Positions 1 through 5,178 of a stretch of DNA of 9,219 bases are shown here, piece by piece. Source of the DNA: Methanosarcina sp. (GTDB lineage: Archaea > Halobacteriota > Methanosarcinia > Methanosarcinales > Methanosarcinaceae); NCBI GenBank assembly GCA_013330315.1, contig DUIO01000285.1:10335-19553 (forward strand), in the 5' to 3' direction. Below the pieces are notes generated by a model. It saw only the letters and a list, made by a program, of their open reading frames with translations, was not told the origin of the DNA and did not search any database. Every line of letters starts with the position of its first letter. Positions within the stretch are counted from its first letter, which is position 1. Position numbers and translations under genes: made by a program.

Positions 1-1
1 T

Positions 2-1516
2 TCAACCAGCCCGGCGCTTGTGAGATTTGAACGGGAAAGCTGGGGCTCTTATCAGGTCATAGGGTTTATGGCAGAGAAATATTTTGCAGGCTACCCCGCT
101 AATACCTTTGAAAATTCAAGAAGTGTGAGTATACTTTCAGAAGATATTCTCTCAAAAGTCCTGATCGACGACGATAACAAAAGGTCCATGTTTACGGGCT
201 CTTCCGTAGCGCTTGAGAACGGCTACTCCCTCAAAGCAGCAGAAGTCGACGTTAATGGGAACAGAGTACTTCTTGAGCTGTACAAGAACGGGCAACTTGT
301 GGATTCTGGAATAGTTTCCAGTAATGGGGACTACATCTACGAAGCAGATATCGGTGGGGCCGAAGACATTCCGATGATAGCAGTCCACATCAGTACTGTT
401 TTCCGTTCACGTGAAACGGATGCCGTATTCATAGAAGGGATCTTCCAGATCTCAGACGAATACATTGAGCTTTCCCAGGGTGATTCTTTTGGCAGGATGG
501 AAATAAGCTCGATTTCCAGCTCAGGGGTCACAATGAGAAACGAGGACTCGATATCCCTTTCAAGAGGCAATACTGTTAACCTGATGGGCAATGTTAAGTT
601 CAAAGTAGCCGATTCGTCTGTTCTGCGCTTCTACCCATTCGTTGAAGTTGAGACCGCTGCACAGGACCAGCTGGAGATTGAAGTGCCGGACGTCTTTGTA
701 GTTGGGCAGACAGCAGAAATCCTGGTTACGGCAAGAGATGCTTCAGTCGGTGATGTTGAAGTCCGCCTTGCAAACCAGAGGATAGGGGCTACAGGAGATG
801 ACGGGATTCTTACATATACTCCCACTCAGGAAGGCAGTTTTACCCTCTCTGCAAACAAAACCGGCTACGTCTCCGGAAGTAAGAGCATAGATGTTGTCGG
901 AGCAGGTGTCCTGAAACTATTAATCTCAGTCTCTCCTGAGAATATCAGAGAAGGGGACCAGATCAGTATAAAGGTTACCGAATCTGCAGAAAATAAGCCC
1001 GTCTCCGGGGCAGATGTTTTCTTCGGAGGACAGAAAGTTGAAGGGCAAACAGGCACGGCCGGGACTATCTCTTACTGGGTAACTGCTCCGGGCACATTTT
1101 CGGTAAATGCTACAAAAGCAGGTTATGAGGAAGGAGAAACAATCGTTGAGGTCTCGGAAGACAAAGCCAACTTTGAGTTCTCAGACCTTTTAATCGAACC
1201 GACTTCCGTTGAAGGCGGAGATGCGGTTACAATTGAAGTGAATGTTACAAACACCGGCAATATTGCAGGTGAAACCGAGGTTGAGCTTCTGATCAATGGC
1301 GAAGCCGTGGATTCAGAGACTGTAAGCCTGGATGCCGGTGAAAATAGAGTGGTAGAGTTCTCCCACACAGAGGAAGAAGCAGGAACGTATACGGTTGAAA
1401 TAGGAGACCTGAGCGGAAGTTACGAAGTAACCGAATCAACTCCGTTCTTAAGCGGTATTGCAACCATCGGAGTACTTGCAACAGCGTTTATACTGCTCAG
1501 GAAAAGAAGGGACTGA
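2..1516 (+). CDS. S-layer family surface protein with Ig-like and CARDB-like domains, 3' part (5' end outside window)
   Basis: This is the C-terminal part of a secreted cell-envelope protein. The frame is open to the left edge (six codons before a GTG at 20). That GTG lacks a ribosome binding site and would cut the S-layer domain, so the gene begins upstream. Counting from the GTG, residues 1-212 resemble the C-terminal part of the Methanosarcina S-layer duplication domain (FMAEKYFAGY near 16-25, VLRFYPFVEVE near 201-211). Two Ig-like beta-sandwich repeats follow (about 220-293 and 299-379; both contain a TKAGY/NKTGY-type turn), then a CARDB-like adhesion domain (about 383-471, VNVTNTGNIAGETEVELL). 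The end, 475-498, is a hydrophobic helix closing in RKRRD, a membrane anchor with a cytoplasmic basic stop. It resembles a PGF-CTERM archaeosortase signal but lacks the intact PGF triplet. N-glycosylation sequons occur at N279, N363 and N408. It is probably an S-layer-associated or adhesive surface protein rather than the main S-layer subunit; no enzymatic domain is visible. Confidence 0.85.
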   Translation, partial: STSPALVRFERESWGSYQVIGFMAEKYFAGYPANTFENSRSVSILSEDILSKVLIDDDNKRSMFTGSSVALENGYSLKAAEVDVNGNRVLLELYKNGQLVDSGIVSSNGDYIYEADIGGAEDIPMIAVHISTVFRSRETDAVFIEGIFQISDEYIELSQGDSFGRMEISSISSSGVTMRNEDSISLSRGNTVNLMGNVKFKVADSSVLRFYPFVEVETAAQDQLEIEVPDVFVVGQTAEILVTARDASVGDVEVRLANQRIGATGDDGILTYTPTQEGSFTLSANKTGYVSGSKSIDVVGAGVLKLLISVSPENIREGDQISIKVTESAENKPVSGADVFFGGQKVEGQTGTAGTISYWVTAPGTFSVNATKAGYEEGETIVEVSEDKANFEFSDLLIEPTSVEGGDAVTIEVNVTNTGNIAGETEVELLINGEAVDSETVSLDAGENRVVEFSHTEEEAGTYTVEIGDLSGSYEVTESTPFLSGIATIGVLATAFILLRKRRD

Positions 1517-1543
1517 AACGAACCCTACTTTTTCATAGCACAG

Positions 1544-1600
1544 ACCGGAAGTTAAATTTTTGATTCCGGTTCTTCTTTTCTCTTTTTTTCTCTTTTTTCC
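1544..1600 (+). terminator. Hairpin plus U-rich tract after the surface-protein gene
   Basis: A perfect 7-bp inverted repeat (accggaa at 1544-1550, ttccggt at 1564-1570, 13-nt loop) starts 27 nt after the stop codon. It runs directly into a pyrimidine tract with runs of six to seven T. Archaeal RNA polymerase stops at U-rich tracts, with or without a hairpin, so this is a well-supported terminator for the upstream gene. Confidence 0.7.
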
Positions 1601-1676
1601 TCTTTTTTTCTTCTTTTCTCTTTTTTCCTCTTTTTTTCTTCTTTTCTCTTTTTCTCTTTTCTCCCTCCACTTTTCC
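1571..1676 (+). repeat. Polypyrimidine tract with two exact 28-bp tandem copies
   Basis: About 105 bases are almost pure T and C on the + strand; the only purine is one A at 1669. Positions 1591-1618 and 1619-1646 are identical 28-bp units. Positions 1571-1590 repeat the end and part of the middle of the unit, and 1647-1668 is a decayed continuation. The tract begins at the base of the terminator hairpin, so it probably serves as an extended U-rich stop. The exact duplication suggests recent slippage expansion. Confidence 0.85.
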
Positions 1677-1705
1677 TAAACTATTGTTTTCTTTAATTTA
1701 AGGTT

Positions 1706-1785
1706 CTGATTAACTTAAGATCAAATTGGTTTGAGGTCTTATTGGCTTGAGATCTGGTCAGCTTAAAATCTGATTGACTTAAGAC
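1706..1785. repeat. Five degenerate 16-bp tandem repeats
   Basis: Five consecutive 16-bp units start at 1706, 1722, 1738, 1754 and 1770 with no insertion or deletion between them. An approximate consensus is CTgATTggCTTgAGAT. The third, fourth and fifth units share most positions; the second is the most diverged. A sixth unit (1786-1801) is barely recognisable. The array ends 37 bp before the palindrome and about 60 bp before the TATA box of the DedA-like gene. It may be a binding array or a decayed slippage product; the function is unknown. Confidence 0.7.
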
Positions 1786-1822
1786 TCTAATTAAACAATT
1801 CTTTTAATCGGTTGATTTTTGT

Positions 1823-1834
1823 CCTGACGTCAGG
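1823..1834. promoter_or_regulatory. Perfect 12-bp palindrome CCTGACGTCAGG, possible operator
   Basis: The palindrome lies 14 bp upstream of the TATA box of the DedA-like gene, next to where transcription factor B would bind. A 12-bp perfect palindrome at this spot is a reasonable candidate for a dimeric regulator site. No regulator can be named from the sequence. Confidence 0.45.
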
Positions 1835-1840
1835 CAGCTA

Positions 1841-1857
1841 TGAAATAATATAAATAG
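1841..1857 (+). promoter_or_regulatory. Archaeal BRE/TATA promoter of the DedA-like gene
   Basis: The TATA box TATAAATA (1849-1856) is preceded by a purine-rich BRE-like stretch (GAAATAA). Transcription would start about 25 nt downstream, near 1877-1882, giving a short leader with a good ribosome binding site (GAAGGAG, 1884-1890) four bases before the ATG. The 12-mer TGAAATAATATA recurs exactly at 6732-6743, before the oxidoreductase gene. Confidence 0.65.
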
Positions 1858-1894
1858 AATAGTAGGCAGGAGTGTAAGTAAAAGAAGGAGTATC

Positions 1895-2353
1895 ATGCTT
1901 GAATCCCTAACCGCCTTTATTGCTGATTACGGCTACCTGAACCTCTTTATACTGAGTTTTCTGGCTTCTACGGTTTTGCCTTTTGGGTCGGAAGCTCTGG
2001 TAGTTGCTCTCGTTTATCAGGGATTCAGTCCTTTTAATGTGGTTATGGTAGCTACTGCTGGCAACTTTCTTGGGTCATGCACCACTTATTATCTGGGCCT
2101 TAAAGGGCGGCATGTGCTTGAAAAGTATCTCTCTCCTTCACCTGAGAAGCTCGAGAAAAGTGAAAGACTTTTTAATAAATACGGGCTCTATACCCTGCTT
2201 TTTACCTGGGTTCCGGGTATAGGGGATGTGATTACTATGGTCGCAGGGCTTATGCAGCTCCCTTTCAGGTCTTTCTCAATCCTGGTTTTTCTTGGAAAAT
2301 TCGGACGCTATTTCGCCATTGCTTATTCGGTAGTATTTCTCAGCGGATTTTAA
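1895..2353 (+). CDS. YqaA-like DedA-family (SNARE-associated/VTT) membrane protein
   Basis: This is a 152-residue integral membrane protein of the short YqaA branch of the DedA superfamily. Family motifs are in order: LPFGSEALVVAL (28-39, with the conserved acidic E33), GNFLGSCTTYYLG (56-68), TWVPGIGDVITMVAG (104-118, with P107 and D111) and GKFGRYFAIAY (134-144, with R138). It has about four hydrophobic segments, and its length is normal for YqaA-type proteins, shorter than classical DedA proteins of about 200 residues. The ATG is fixed by GAAGGAG four bases upstream and a TATA box 39 bp upstream. DedA-family proteins are linked to membrane homeostasis, and some members are lipid-carrier flippases or scramblases; the substrate of this branch is not known. 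It appears monocistronic, with 869 bp of non-coding sequence after it, so neighbours give no functional clue. Confidence 0.85.
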   Translation: MLESLTAFIADYGYLNLFILSFLASTVLPFGSEALVVALVYQGFSPFNVVMVATAGNFLGSCTTYYLGLKGRHVLEKYLSPSPEKLEKSERLFNKYGLYTLLFTWVPGIGDVITMVAGLMQLPFRSFSILVFLGKFGRYFAIAYSVVFLSGF

Positions 2354-2380
2354 GGTCTTTTAGTGTAAAATGAGTTGTAG

Positions 2381-2391
2381 GTTTTTATTTT
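2381..2391 (+). terminator. Possible U-rich stop after the DedA-like gene
   Basis: GTTTTTATTTT begins 27 nt after the stop codon. There is no convincing hairpin, but archaeal termination can rely on the U tract alone. Weak call. Confidence 0.3.
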
Positions 2392-2421
2392 AAGCAAAAA
2401 TTGGATTCGGGTCACTAAACT

Positions 2422-2478
2422 TAAAAACCAGCTTTAAATGTAAAAACTACTTTTAAAGTTAAAACTCAGTTTTTAAAC
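2422..2478. repeat. Three 19-bp tandem repeats
   Basis: Three exact-length units start at 2422, 2441 and 2460. An approximate consensus is TAAAAACTACTTTTAAAGT. Each unit is itself roughly self-complementary (TAAAA...TTTTA), so the array is three adjacent AT-rich dyads. It lies 68 bp after the DedA-like gene. Function unknown. Confidence 0.7.
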
Positions 2479-2716
2479 CATGGTCTGTCTGGATTCGATC
2501 AACTACATTTGTTGCGGGCAGGTTTGGATTTTTTAAACCGAATTTTTTGGTTTTGCTTTTTTTCTCTTTTTCCTGCTATTTTTTCCCATTCTCAAATGGA
2601 TTTTTCATCAATCAGGACGATCTTCCTTTTAAATCTTCTTATTTTTCTTCTACAGTCTCCCCTGTTTTGCGATCTTATTTCAAGACTTCTTTTAAAAAAG
2701 AAGCAAATAGATATAC

Positions 2717-2724
2717 TTATATAT
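2717..2724 (+). promoter_or_regulatory. Candidate distal TATA box for the cbi operon or a leader RNA
   Basis: TTATATAT sits in a context resembling an archaeal TATA box, with a purine-rich upstream flank. Transcription from it would begin near 2746 and give cbiM a leader of about 475 nt, or a separate small RNA. Methanosarcina transcripts with long leaders are known. The AT-rich background makes chance matches likely. Confidence 0.35.
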
Positions 2725-2791
2725 TTAAGAGTACAATACTTTTTTGCTAAAGCAATTTTAGTTGATTTTTGTTTGCTTTGCTTGCCATTTT

Positions 2792-2808
2792 GACCTGTCT
2801 TCCAGGTC
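2792..2808 (+). other. Short perfect hairpin GACCTG-5-CAGGTC
   Basis: A 6-bp perfect stem with a five-base loop is the most GC-rich structure in this T-rich region. It would lie near the start of a long cbiM leader if the distal promoter at 2717 is used. It has no T tract directly after it, so it does not look like a terminator. Possible RNA structure element. Confidence 0.35.
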
Positions 2809-2989
2809 CTTAAAACGGAAACTATCTACTGTTATAACCTCCATTTTTATTTTTTTCTCTTTTATTTTTGTTTACTCTGGAATATACAATTTTACTTTCT
2901 TTTATCTACTTTCTCCGTTTCCGGCTAATGAAAACTTGTTGTCCGCTTTCTCACATTATCTTAACTCAGTTACAGGCATTGATTTTTTT

Positions 2990-3008
2990 CCAAAATATTC
3001 TTTATATG
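2990..3008 (+). promoter_or_regulatory. Candidate middle promoter upstream of cbiM
   Basis: CCAAAA (2990-2995) followed by TTTATATG (3001-3008) is one mismatch from the archaeal TATA consensus, with a BRE-like element. Transcription would start near 3030, leaving a leader of about 190 nt before cbiM. Several TATA-like boxes compete in this region, so the choice is uncertain. Confidence 0.35.
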
Positions 3009-3109
3009 ATATAATCTCTTTATCGGTTTATTCTCTATATTACTCAAGTTTGCTTGTTCTTTTTTATCCTTTCTAAAAATTTAGAGTTCCATTGGCTTCA
3101 AACTAATTT

Positions 3110-3123
3110 CATGAGTTCTCATG
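3110..3123. promoter_or_regulatory. Dyad CATGAG-TT-CTCATG, possible operator
   Basis: A perfect 6+2+6 inverted repeat lies 26 bp upstream of a TATA-like box (3149-3156) and 100 bp upstream of cbiM. Its size and place suit a dimeric metal- or cobamide-responsive regulator, but no known consensus was matched. Confidence 0.4.
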
Positions 3124-3148
3124 TGCCTGCTTCTCTTTCACCGTAACC

Positions 3149-3156
3149 TTTATGTA
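3149..3156 (+). promoter_or_regulatory. Candidate proximal TATA box of cbiM
   Basis: TTTATGTA with GTAACC just upstream (3143-3148) fits a modest BRE/TATA pair. A start near 3180 would leave about 40 nt before the ATG, a normal leader length. It is weaker than the two upstream boxes in consensus match but best in distance. Confidence 0.35.
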
Positions 3157-3222
3157 TTTATTAACTCAATTTAACTTGACTTAATCCCACTAATATTTAC
3201 TTGATATCCTTGCGGTGATCCC

Positions 3223-3933
3223 ATGCATATTATGGAAGGTTTTTTACCGACTCCCTGGTGGCAGGTCTGGTTTGCAGTATCAATCCCCGTGATACTGTAC
3301 GGCATTTACAAAATGAATCGGCTGGTCAACGAAAAACGCGAGATATTGCCCCTTCTTGCTGTCGCAGGTGCATTTATTTTCGTGTTGTCCTCCCTGAAAC
3401 TGCCTTCGATAATAACCGGAAGCTGCTCTCATCCTACAGGGACCGGAATTGCAGCAATCATGTTCGGACCGGCAATTTCTGCAGTGCTCGGGATAATCGT
3501 CCTCGTCTATCAGGCACTTTTCCTTGCGCATGGAGGATTTATAACCCTGGGAGCAAATGTCTTCTCTATGGGTATTGTGGGTCCTGCATTTGCATACCTT
3601 ATCTATAAAGCAGGGATGAAAGCAAAGCTCAATTTCTATGCTGTGGTCTTCCTTGCTACAGCCTTTGGAGACTGGGCAACCTATGTAACTACCTCTGTAG
3701 AACTTGCTCTTGCGTATCCTGCTGGAGATGTGCTTACTTTTGCAGGTTTCATGAGTTCATTCGGCAAATTTGCTGCAATCTTCGCATGGACTCAGGTGCC
3801 CCTTGCGATTATGGAAGGAGCTGTCAGTGCCCTGCTCTTCAAGTATGTGGTTAATATTAAGAGTGACATCCTTGTCGAATTAAAGGTCCTTGAAGACGCT
3901 GTCGTGAGAAAACTTAGAGGGACTTCCGCATGA
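3223..3933 (+). CDS. cbiM: CbiM, substrate-binding (S) component of the ECF-type cobalt transporter
   Basis: CbiM is the membrane component that captures Co2+ in the CbiMNQO importer. The 236-residue protein begins with the diagnostic MHIMEGFLP. In CbiM/NikM proteins the free N-terminus, His2 and a later His in a GSCSHPTG loop bind the metal; here those are His2 and His70. The remainder is hydrophobic, about six to seven membrane helices, with GTGIAAIMFGP (73-83) and FGDWATYVT as further family motifs. The start at 3223 keeps the metal-binding N-terminus. It is preceded by GGTGATCC (3214-3221), complementary to the 3' end of archaeal 16S rRNA; in that register the spacing is normal. An in-frame ATG at 3232 would delete His2 and is unlikely. 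No signal peptide precedes the MHI. Its stop overlaps the cbiN start (ATGA), so the two are translationally coupled. Specificity for cobalt over nickel is inferred from CbiN and the CbiM-type sequence. Confidence 0.95.
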   Translation: MHIMEGFLPTPWWQVWFAVSIPVILYGIYKMNRLVNEKREILPLLAVAGAFIFVLSSLKLPSIITGSCSHPTGTGIAAIMFGPAISAVLGIIVLVYQALFLAHGGFITLGANVFSMGIVGPAFAYLIYKAGMKAKLNFYAVVFLATAFGDWATYVTTSVELALAYPAGDVLTFAGFMSSFGKFAAIFAWTQVPLAIMEGAVSALLFKYVVNIKSDILVELKVLEDAVVRKLRGTSA

Positions 3934-4271
3934 GCAGAAAACTGGAACTTATTGTACTTGCGATTATCCTCATCTTTGCGGTACTGTTCATTTATATGTC
4001 TTCCACAACGGATGCTGAATATGGGGGAGCTGACGGAGAAGCTGAAAACGTGATAAATGAAATAACTGGAGGAACCTATGAGCCAAATGCAAAACCTCTC
4101 TGGGAACCTCCAAGCGGGGAAATCGAAAGCCTCCTCTTTGGCCTCCAGGCAGCTATCGGTGCAGGGATCATCGGTTACTTCCTGGGTTATTACAGGGCCA
4201 AAAGCAAATATGAGAAAGAACCGGAATATAAAGGGAAAAAATCACCCGAAGGGGATAGGCAATCTTTATAA
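3930..4271 (+). CDS. cbiN: CbiN, small accessory subunit of the cobalt transporter
   Basis: CbiN is a small membrane protein that works with CbiM in metal loading. The 113-residue product has two membrane helices (about 5-24 and 67-90) with an outside loop between them. The loop carries the family signatures GGADGEAENVI (32-42) and KPLWEPPSGEIESLL (55-69), followed by LQAAIGAGIIGYFLGYY in the second helix. After that comes a hydrophilic, lysine-rich cytoplasmic tail of about 25 residues. The start overlaps the cbiM stop by four bases (ATGA at 3930-3933), with GAGGG (3917-3921) as ribosome binding site eight bases before. The presence of CbiN supports cobalt as the substrate, since nickel systems usually carry NikN or NikL instead. 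Confidence 0.93.
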   Translation: MSRKLELIVLAIILIFAVLFIYMSSTTDAEYGGADGEAENVINEITGGTYEPNAKPLWEPPSGEIESLLFGLQAAIGAGIIGYFLGYYRAKSKYEKEPEYKGKKSPEGDRQSL

Positions 4272-4278
4272 CCCTTTC

Positions 4279-4345
4279 TCCTGCCTCTTTTACTATACTT
4301 TTCTTGAAGCAGGAAAGTTTTTATCTTTTGCCTTTTATTTTTAAC
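4279..4345 (+). terminator. Hairpin and T-rich tract between cbiN and cbiQ (possible attenuator)
   Basis: TCCTGC (4279-4284) pairs with GCAGGA (4309-4314) across a 24-base loop. It is followed by T-rich sequence (4318-4345, runs of four to five T). The element starts eight bases after the cbiN stop, in the only sizeable gap of the operon. It may reduce readthrough into cbiQ-cbiO, or be an RNA processing site. No strong promoter is evident in the rest of the gap. Confidence 0.4.
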
Positions 4346-4385
4346 CTTTGATTTTTGCTAAATTCACTATTTGCGGGTTCCCCAT

Positions 4386-5168
4386 ATGACCAATATTCTT
4401 GATGATTATGCCCTTATGAGCCCCCTCAGGCACATAAATAACTGGTTGAAGCTGGCAATAGTTTTCTTTGGGCTGCTTTTGGGAGTCTCATCCACGTCTC
4501 CTATAACCCCTTTTTTCATAGCCTTTTGCATGAGCTTTGCAACAGTTGCTTTTGGAAGGACTCCACTTAAATTCTACCTGAAGCTCTTGCTCGCTCCTGC
4601 AGGCTTTGCGCTTACGGGTGTGATTGTCATTGCCTTTTTTTCCGGATCAGGGCAGGAACTTCTGTCTTTTGAGCTTGCAAGCTATCCTCTGGCTATAAGG
4701 GCAGACGGGCTTGAGCTTTCTCTTCTCGTGCTTTCACGGTCATTAAGCGGAATGTGCTGCCTTTACTTCCTTGCGCTCACAACCCCTATGATAGAACTCT
4801 TTGCCGTGCTCAAAGCTTCCAGGCTTCCGGAATCATTTATAGAGCTTTCCATGCTGATTTACCGGTACATCTTTGTTTTTCTGGAGATGGCACTTTCCAT
4901 AAAATATGCCCAGACTGTGAGGCTCGGGTATTCAAATTTCAGACGCTCCCTCAGTTCAATGGGAATGCTTGGAAGCACACTTTTTATCAGGTCCTGGGAG
5001 CAGGGAGATAAGCTCTTCCTTGCTATGAATTCCAGGTGTTATGACGGAAAAATGACCCTCTTTGAAGTGAAAAGGTCTGTAAGGGCAGCAGAAATGCTGT
5101 TAACATCTGTTTATTTCCTTTCAGCTCTTGCACTTTTTTATTTCACAAAAAACATATCCATTATTTGA
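4386..5168 (+). CDS. cbiQ: CbiQ, transmembrane coupling (T) component of the cobalt ECF transporter
   Basis: CbiQ connects the ATPase CbiO to the metal-binding CbiM. The 260-residue protein has several membrane helices (about 22-42, 45-57, 66-86, 111-133 and 240-256). Its cytoplasmic region carries the two short Arg motifs by which T components contact the ATPases: [11 protein letters not shown] (172-182) and AMNSRCYDG (213-221). The second motif normally reads A-R-G; here it is S-R-C, so the glycine is replaced by cysteine while the arginine (R217) is kept. The preceding [14 protein letters not shown] (201-214) is typical of CbiQ. I chose ATG 4386 over a TTG at 4371 because the TTG would only add RVPH-type residues and TTG starts are rare. 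Neither has a strong ribosome binding site. Ten bases separate its stop from the cbiO start. The length is normal for the family. Confidence 0.92.
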   Translation: MTNILDDYALMSPLRHINNWLKLAIVFFGLLLGVSSTSPITPFFIAFCMSFATVAFGRTPLKFYLKLLLAPAGFALTGVIVIAFFSGSGQELLSFELASYPLAIRADGLELSLLVLSRSLSGMCCLYFLALTTPMIELFAVLKASRLPESFIELSMLIYRYIFVFLEMALSIKYAQTVRLGYSNFRRSLSSMGMLGSTLFIRSWEQGDKLFLAMNSRCYDGKMTLFEVKRSVRAAEMLLTSVYFLSALALFYFTKNISII

Positions 5169-5178
5169 GGAACAGATC

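Larger units (their letters stand above)
1517..1894. other. Intergenic region between the surface-protein and DedA-like genes
   Basis: These 378 bases hold no credible gene. From left to right they contain the terminator hairpin, the polypyrimidine tandem repeat, a degenerate 16-bp tandem repeat (1706-1785), a 12-bp palindrome (1823-1834), a TATA box (1849-1856) and a ribosome binding site before the next ATG. Confidence 0.85.
2354..3222. other. Long T-rich intergenic region upstream of cbiM
   Basis: These 869 bases hold no gene I can support. The non-template strand is strongly T-rich from about 2520 to 3080. Two open frames there (2509-2793 and 2762-3076) start at TTG, lack ribosome binding sites, overlap one another and encode Phe/Leu/Ser-rich low-complexity products, as expected from T-rich DNA. 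The region contains a 19-bp tandem repeat, several TATA-like boxes, a GACCTG hairpin (2792-2808) and a 14-bp dyad (3110-3123). It probably includes promoters and a long 5' leader for the cobalt transport operon. I looked for a cobalamin riboswitch B12-box and did not recognise one. Confidence 0.7.

Noticed and set aside
2..1516. In-frame UAG pyrrolysine codons, checked across all recognised genes because Methanosarcina uses them
   Set aside because: All recognised genes end in TGA or TAA and contain no in-frame TAG.
1706..1785. CRISPR array
   Set aside because: The 16-bp units are contiguous and degenerate, with no unique spacers.
2509..3076. Two overlapping open frames of 94 and 104 codons encoding hydrophobic proteins
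   Set aside because: Both start at TTG without a ribosome binding site, overlap in different frames, and are dominated by Phe, Leu and Ser as expected of T-rich non-coding DNA.
2354..3222. Cobalamin riboswitch before cbiM
   Set aside because: No B12-box-like sequence or characteristic multi-stem layout could be recognised; the region is too T-rich and unstructured apart from one short hairpin.
4078..4344. 88-codon frame overlapping cbiN
   Set aside because: It is a shadow of cbiN in another frame, with no family features.
4371..4385. TTG start for cbiQ
   Set aside because: The ATG at 4386 is a more likely initiator, and the added residues are not part of the conserved protein.
5128..5178. 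Upstream ATG for cbiO (17 extra residues)
   Set aside because: It lies inside cbiQ in another frame; the ATG at 5179 has a better-placed ribosome binding site and begins just before the conserved ABC fold.
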